Assembly (NCBI GenBank): GCA_947036475.1
Contig: CAMQRG010000072.1
Coordinates: 1-8,861, forward strand
Length of the DNA: 8,861 bases
Direction of reading: 5' to 3'
DNA from: an uncultured Clostridia bacterium
GTDB taxonomy: Bacteria; Bacillota; Clostridia; Lachnospirales; Anaerotignaceae
In this document: piece after piece, positions 6,356 through 8,861 of the stretch
How positions within the stretch are numbered: the stretch's first letter is position 1
Layout of the letters: each line of letters starts with the position of its first letter
Made by a program: the position numbers and the translations under genes
The notes under the pieces: generated by a model
The model's input: only the letters and a program-made list of their open reading frames with translations
What the model was told of the DNA's origin: nothing
Databases searched by the model: none

Positions 6356-7312
6356 TTACCACCGCAGCAGGCACGCCGCGCTTGCAAGCCCTCCGCCGAA
6401 CGCAGGAAGGAGCAGCAGGTCGCCCTTTTTCAGCATTCCCTTGCGGTTCATTTCATCCAGCGCGATAGGGATGCTTGCTGAAGATGTGTTGCCGAACCGG
6501 TCGATATTGACATAAAATTTCTCCTTCGGCACTTTCAGTTTTGCGCTGGCAAAATCAATGATTCTTTTGTTTGCCTGATGCGGGACGATATAAGCGACAT
6601 CGTCAAACGAAAATCCGTTCCGTTCCAGCACCTGCACGGAATCCCGGCAGATGGCAGTTACCGCGAATTTGAAGGTATCCTGTCCCCGCATATGGATGCA
6701 GGGCTTTTTTTCCTGCCCCCTCTGATAGTAGGGGGAGCTGCCTACGGGCTGGGGAATATCAATAACGTCGAGCCCGCCTTTTACATCGAAAACCGCGTCA
6801 ATGTATCCATCGCCTTCGCCTAACACCACCGCGCCCGCGCCATCGGCAAATATGACACAGGTGCTTCTGTCTGTCCAGTCTATCAGACGGCTGAGCCGTT
6901 CTGTGCCGACTACCAGTACTTTTTTCACTTTTTTTCTGGCAAAAAAACCTGCCGCAGTTTCCAGCATAAAATCAAATGCGGAGCAGGCGGCATTAATATC
7001 CATTGTCATGCAGGATACGCCAAGATGACCTTGTATCTCGCAGGAAACAGAAGGGGACACGGTTTCCCCGCTGACGCTTGCGGCAAGGATCAGATCAAGT
7101 TCCTCCGCCTTTACGCCGCTGTTTTCCAAAGCAGCCAGAGCTGCCCGATAGCCCATTTCCGCCGCGGTTTCCTGTTCGCTGAAATGGCGTTCGTGAATAC
7201 CGACCCGCTGCATGATCCATTCATCGTTTGTATCAATAATCTGCGACAGGTCGTCATTCGTAACCACCTTGGGCGGGACGTACATTCCCGTTCCCAGCAC
7301 GCTAAAACTCAT
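6356..7312 (-). CDS. fabH: Beta-ketoacyl-ACP synthase III (FabH)
   Basis: FabH starts fatty-acid synthesis by condensing an acyl-CoA primer with malonyl-ACP. Its primer preference sets straight versus branched chains, but this cannot be read from sequence by eye. The 318-residue protein matches the family length. Catalytic residues are Cys110 (INAACSAFDF), His245 (VPHQANKRI) and Asn275 (RFGNTSSASIP), close to Cys112/His244/Asn274 of E. coli. TNDEWIMQRVGIHERH (28-43) is the conserved N-terminal stretch and AFGGGLASAA lies at the C terminus. ATG 7312 has AGGAGG 10 bases upstream. It is the first gene of the operon, preceded by a 538-base gene-free region. In several Clostridia a marR-type regulator sits upstream of fabH; here the next gene is an ABC ATPase instead. 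Confidence 0.97.
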   Translation of the reverse strand: MSFSVLGTGMYVPPKVVTNDDLSQIIDTNDEWIMQRVGIHERHFSEQETAAEMGYRAALAALENSGVKAEELDLILAASVSGETVSPSVSCEIQGHLGVSCMTMDINAACSAFDFMLETAAGFFARKKVKKVLVVGTERLSRLIDWTDRSTCVIFADGAGAVVLGEGDGYIDAVFDVKGGLDVIDIPQPVGSSPYYQRGQEKKPCIHMRGQDTFKFAVTAICRDSVQVLERNGFSFDDVAYIVPHQANKRIIDFASAKLKVPKEKFYVNIDRFGNTSSASIPIALDEMNRKGMLKKGDLLLLPAFGGGLASAACLLRW

Positions 7313-7349
7313 CTTTCAAAACCCTCCTGCCCACTCGTTCTTTTTCATC

Positions 7350-7366
7350 TGTACATATGCCGTACA
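7350..7366. promoter_or_regulatory. 17-base interrupted palindrome near the fabH start, possible operator
   Basis: TGTAC (7350-7354) and GTACA (7362-7366) form 5-base inverted half-sites separated by seven bases. The centre is about 46 bases upstream of the fabH start. The size and position suit a repressor or transcript-leader site, but the arms are short. The sequence does not match the FapR or FabT site patterns I know, and no regulator is assigned. Confidence 0.3.
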
Positions 7367-7504
7367 ATAAGTTAGTGCCCAGAATCAGGAAAAAGGTTAC
7401 AGAATACAGCCAATTTTTTTATTTTTATTTTGGAAACGTGGGAGAAATAGGCGCAAAAGTCCGTTTTTATGCTGTTTGCGGGAAGGAGAGGAAATGTAAA
7501 AAGC

Positions 7505-7548
7505 AAAAAAAATTTCTGCATGGCGGGGATGCAGAAGCCATGCAGAAA
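7505..7548 (-). terminator. Strong rho-independent terminator upstream of fabH
   Basis: On the minus strand the arms TTTCTGCATGG (7548-7538) and CCATGCAGAAA (7523-7513) form a perfect 11-bp stem with a 14-base loop. Eight T (7512-7505) follow immediately. This is the clearest terminator in the window. It ends transcription about 190 bases before fabH. It could end read-through from the ABC ATPase gene, end an unannotated small RNA, or act as an attenuator if the fab promoter lies further upstream. The loop contains a second TTCTGCAT copy that can also pair with the 3' arm. Confidence 0.85.
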
Positions 7549-7566
7549 CCAAAAAAGTAAAATTCC

Positions 7567-7582
7567 CACACAACCATGTGTG
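7567..7582. repeat. Small hairpin CACACA/TGTGTG
   Basis: CACACA (7567-7572) and TGTGTG (7577-7582) are separated by four bases, giving a 6-bp stem between the strong terminator and the GC-rich hairpin. On its own it is weak; it is noted because it is part of a continuous series of inverted repeats. Confidence 0.35.
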
Positions 7583-7589
7583 AAGGAGG

Positions 7590-7618
7590 CGGGGCAATGG
7601 GGGGAGCCCCGGGTTTTT
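7590..7618 (+). terminator. GC-rich hairpin with T-run, possible plus-strand terminator
   Basis: CGGGGC (7590-7595) and GCCCCG (7606-7611) form a 6-bp G/C stem with a 10-base loop. On the plus strand GG and then six T follow, and a second T6 follows shortly after. The form fits a plus-strand terminator, but there is no plus-strand gene for it to serve. It may be one part of a structured minus-strand RNA or of a dispersed intergenic repeat. Confidence 0.4.
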
Positions 7619-7629
7619 TACTTTTTTAT

Positions 7630-7667
7630 CTTTGACTGACAAGAGTGTATTTGTCTGTCAATCAAAG
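7630..7667. repeat. 38-base inverted repeat with two pairing registers
   Basis: Outer arms CTTTGACTGACA (7630-7641) and TGTCAATCAAAG (7656-7667) match at 11 of 12 positions; in minus-strand RNA the exception becomes a G-U pair. An alternative register pairs TTGACTGACAA (7632-7642) with TTGTCTGTCAA (7651-7661), one mismatch, around eight bases. No T-run follows on either strand, so it is not a terminator. It could be an operator or an RNA element with two folds. Confidence 0.55.
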
Positions 7668-7682
7668 GTACAGGAACCGTAA

Positions 7683-7747
7683 ATGCAGATTGGTTTAAGA
7701 AAGTAGAAAAAAGATTGAAAAAAATTTTCTTAAACCGGTTCTGCCAT
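7683..7747. repeat. 65-base imperfect inverted repeat with perfect 11-bp core
   Basis: Core arms GGTTTAAGAAA (7692-7702) and TTTCTTAAACC (7726-7736) are perfect. Outside them, ATGCAGA (7683-7689) and TCTGCCAT (7740-7747) pair with one bulge. Together they make an imperfect stem of about 18 bp. In minus-strand RNA the 23-base loop is pyrimidine-rich, with runs of seven and six U. No T-run follows the 3' arm on the minus strand, which argues against a terminator and for a structural or protein-binding role. Confidence 0.55.
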
Positions 7748-7760
7748 TCCGGATGCAGAA
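7739..7760 (-). repeat. Hairpin TTCTGCAT/ATGgCAGAA, similar to the fabH-proximal terminator
   Basis: On the minus strand TTCTGCAT (7760-7753) pairs with ATG-G-CAGAA (7747-7739), an 8-bp stem with one bulged G and a 5-base loop. Its 5' half TTCTGCATCC is identical to the sequence inside the terminator loop at 7536-7527. It overlaps the outer arm of the larger inverted repeat, so only one of the two can form at a time. Confidence 0.45.
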
Positions 7761-7775
7761 TTTATGTATGAGAGG

Positions 7776-7847
7776 AAAAAAATCCTTTATCCGGCAATTT
7801 CAGCCAGACTGCCGCTGTTCCCTTTCGGGAGAAACGGCAGCCGGTCT
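7776..7847 (-). terminator. Probable terminator hairpin after the ABC ATPase gene
   Basis: Starting a few bases after the stop at 7851, the minus strand folds into a stem with CTGCCG (7840-7835) and CGGCAG (7814-7809). An inner TCCC/GGGA stem is capped by a GAAA loop, and further imperfect pairs lie outside. A run of seven T occurs only at 7782-7776, about 20 bases after the base of the stem. Termination is therefore plausible but not textbook; the hairpin may instead protect the mRNA 3' end. Confidence 0.5.
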
Positions 7848-7850
7848 GTT

Positions 7851-8816
7851 TCAGCCCAGTATTGTTTTTTCTGTTTCTTTATTAAACAGATGAATTTTAC
7901 TTAAATCCAGAGCGAAATTCATTTTTTCGCCTGTCTGTGCGTTTGTGGTCGATGCTACTCTGGCGGTAACAGTTGTACCCTGCAAATCAAAATAGAGATA
8001 AACCTCTGCGCCCAGCAGTTCATACATCGTAACGGGTGCTTCTACGATGCTGTGGGGGAAGTTTTCGGGCATATCCTCTGCATCGTAAATGTCCTCGGGG
8101 CGAATGCCCATAACGACAGTCTTGCCGTTGTAGCCGCCGTCGCTCAGTGCTTTGGATTTTTCCGCATCCAGCGTAATTTCACAGCCGCCTGCCTTGAGAA
8201 CGGCTGCGCCGTCCTTGATTTCACATACGGCGTCAAGGAAGTTCATCTGCGGCGAGCCGATAAAGCTGGCAACGAAAACGTTCGTAGGGTGGTTATAGAG
8301 GTTCTGCGGCGTATCCATCTGCTGAACGATGCCGTCTTTCATGACAACGATACGAGTGCCAAGCGTCATAGCCTCTGTCTGGTCATGTGTTACATATATA
8401 ATGGTAGAACCCAGCCGCTGATGGAGTTTGGAAATTTCCGCACGCATCTGTACGCGCAGTTTTGCGTCCAGATTGGAAAGCGGTTCATCCATCAGGAATA
8501 CCTTGGGATTGCGCACGATGGCACGTCCCATTGCAACACGCTGCCTCTGGCCGCCGGAAAGGGCTTTCGGTTTGCGTTCAAGCAGTTTTTCCAAATCCAG
8601 GATTTTAGCTGCTTCACGCACCATACGGTCGATTTCATCGGGAGGCGTTTTGCGCAGCTTCAGCGCGAACGCCATATTTTCATATACGGTCATATGCGGA
8701 TAAAGGGCATAATTCTGGAATACCATAGCGATATCGCGGTCTTTCGGCTCCACATCATTCACCAGCTTGCCGTCAATCAGCAGTTCGCCGGAGGAAATAT
8801 CCTCAAGCCCTGCAAC
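7851..8816 (-). CDS. Sugar ABC transporter ATPase, UgpC/MsmX/MalK family, 5'-truncated
   Basis: This is the cytoplasmic ATP-hydrolysing subunit of a carbohydrate-type ABC importer. 321 codons remain before the adapter; the first genuine codon is GTT at 8816 (VAGLED). The family is about 370 residues, so about 48 N-terminal residues with the Walker A motif are missing. Counting from that Val, the Q-loop is FQNYALYP (Gln34), the signature LSGGQRQRVAMGRA starts at 86, Walker B VFLMDEPLSNLD at 106-117, and the H-loop YVTHDQTEAM (His144). A C-terminal regulatory TOBE-like domain follows, with GIRPED. MsmX-type ATPases in Bacillota often serve several sugar importers and stand alone from permease genes, which fits the absence of permeases here. 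It has no evident functional tie to the fab genes. The exact subfamily (UgpC, MsmX, MalK) is not resolved. Confidence 0.93.
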   Translation of the reverse strand, partial: VAGLEDISSGELLIDGKLVNDVEPKDRDIAMVFQNYALYPHMTVYENMAFALKLRKTPPDEIDRMVREAAKILDLEKLLERKPKALSGGQRQRVAMGRAIVRNPKVFLMDEPLSNLDAKLRVQMRAEISKLHQRLGSTIIYVTHDQTEAMTLGTRIVVMKDGIVQQMDTPQNLYNHPTNVFVASFIGSPQMNFLDAVCEIKDGAAVLKAGGCEITLDAEKSKALSDGGYNGKTVVMGIRPEDIYDAEDMPENFPHSIVEAPVTMYELLGAEVYLYFDLQGTTVTARVASTTNAQTGEKMNFALDLSKIHLFNKETEKTILG

Positions 8817-8861
8817 CTGTCTCTTATACACATCTCCGAGCCCACGAGACGCTACGCTATC
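8817..8861. other. Nextera read-2 adapter, reverse complement (artefact)
   Basis: This is the exact reverse complement of bases 1-45: mosaic end CTGTCTCTTATACACATCT, the rest of the read-2 adapter, the index and the start of the index primer tail. It creates a false start for the ABC ATPase frame, in which the residues MYKRQ are encoded by adapter. It should be trimmed; genomic sequence ends at 8816. Confidence 0.98.

Larger units (their letters stand above)
46..7312 (-). other. Fatty-acid biosynthesis operon (fabH to accC), 3' end open
   Basis: Nine genes run in one direction in the order fabH, acpP, fabK, fabD, fabG, fabF, accB, fabZ, accC. Gaps in bases are 130, 22, overlap of 13, overlap of 7, 115, 7, 11 and 6. 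The overlaps and short gaps imply a polycistronic transcript with translational coupling. The two long gaps hold inverted repeats where internal termination, processing or a second promoter could act. The order matches the clostridial fab-acc cluster, in which accD and accA normally follow accC, so they are expected beyond the left end. No regulator gene (fapR, fabT-like marR) is visible upstream of fabH. Co-transcription is inferred, not shown. Confidence 0.85.
7313..7850. other. Gene-free, hairpin-rich region upstream of fabH
   Basis: I see no convincing gene in these 538 bases. Frames of 65-81 codons on either strand lack ribosome sites, have low-complexity products and run through terminators. 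The stretch instead contains at least six inverted repeats, listed separately, covering most of 7505-7847. An A/T-rich tract lies at about 7412-7435. Part of it must hold the fabH promoter, but I could not find a credible -35/-10 pair on the minus strand, so no promoter is called. The part from 7313 to 7504 carries the fabH ribosome site (7323-7328) and a short TGTAC palindrome. Confidence 0.7.

Noticed and set aside
7584..7635. AAGGAGG followed by ATG at 7597 opening a 12-codon plus-strand frame
   Set aside because: The ribosome site is good, but the frame runs through the GC-rich hairpin and its T-runs, and the product has only 12 residues. Coincidence is more likely than a real peptide gene.
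7357..7642. Small frames of 65-81 codons on both strands upstream of fabH
   Set aside because: They have no ribosome-binding site, low-complexity Phe/Lys-rich products, and run through the strong terminator at 7505-7548.
7656..7661. TTGACA on the minus strand as a -35 box for fabH
   Set aside because: No -10-like hexamer lies 16-19 bases downstream, and the word is part of an inverted repeat. The strong terminator at 7505 would also follow it.
1..8861. Terminal inverted repeats of a transposon or linear plasmid
   Set aside because: The 45-base repeats are exactly an indexed Nextera adapter, and no transposase or replication gene is present.
1..8861. CRISPR arrays, tRNA, rRNA, insertion sequences
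   Set aside because: I saw no regularly spaced direct repeats, no tRNA- or rRNA-like sequence and no transposase. The inverted repeats are unevenly spaced and differ from one another.

Overview
The window is a genomic fragment (46-8816) flanked at both ends by the same 45-base Nextera read-2 transposase adapter with its index (1-45, and its reverse complement at 8817-8861). Those 90 bases are library sequence, not biology. The enclosed DNA looks like a member of the Clostridia (Bacillota). The gene order fabH-acpP-fabK-fabD-fabG-fabF-accB-fabZ-accC is the clostridial arrangement (as in Clostridium acetobutylicum), the only enoyl-ACP reductase seen is the flavin-type FabK, and Shine-Dalgarno sequences close to AAAGGAGG precede most genes. 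G+C is roughly one half by eye, which fits Lachnospiraceae- or Oscillospiraceae-like gut anaerobes better than classical low-G+C Clostridium. A genus cannot be named.

All genes lie on the minus strand, so the window reads biologically from right to left. At the right (8816-7851) is a 5'-truncated UgpC/MsmX/MalK-type sugar ABC transporter ATPase that lacks its Walker A region. It is followed by a 538-base gene-free stretch (7850-7313) packed with inverted repeats, including a strong minus-strand rho-independent terminator (7548-7505) about 190 bases before fabH. Then comes the fatty-acid synthesis operon: fabH (7312-6356), a 130-base gap with a 23-base palindrome, acpP (6225-6001), fabK (5978-5028), fabD (5040-4120), fabG (4126-3392), a 115-base G/C-skewed gap, fabF (3276-2041), accB (2033-1578), fabZ (1566-1150) and accC (1143-46, 3' end cut off by the fragment end).

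Together the genes form an almost complete type II fatty-acid synthase. AccB and AccC belong to acetyl-CoA carboxylase, whose AccD/AccA subunits probably lie just beyond the left end. FabD loads malonate onto AcpP, FabH starts the chain, and FabF, FabG, FabZ and FabK run the elongation cycle. fabK/fabD and fabD/fabG overlap, and most other gaps are 6-22 bases, so the block is probably co-transcribed. Only the fabH-acpP and fabG-fabF gaps are long, and both contain inverted repeats.

The coding part is a conventional system. The parts that merit a second look are the hairpin-rich fabH upstream region, the two structured internal gaps, non-canonical positions in AccC, and the adapter ends.
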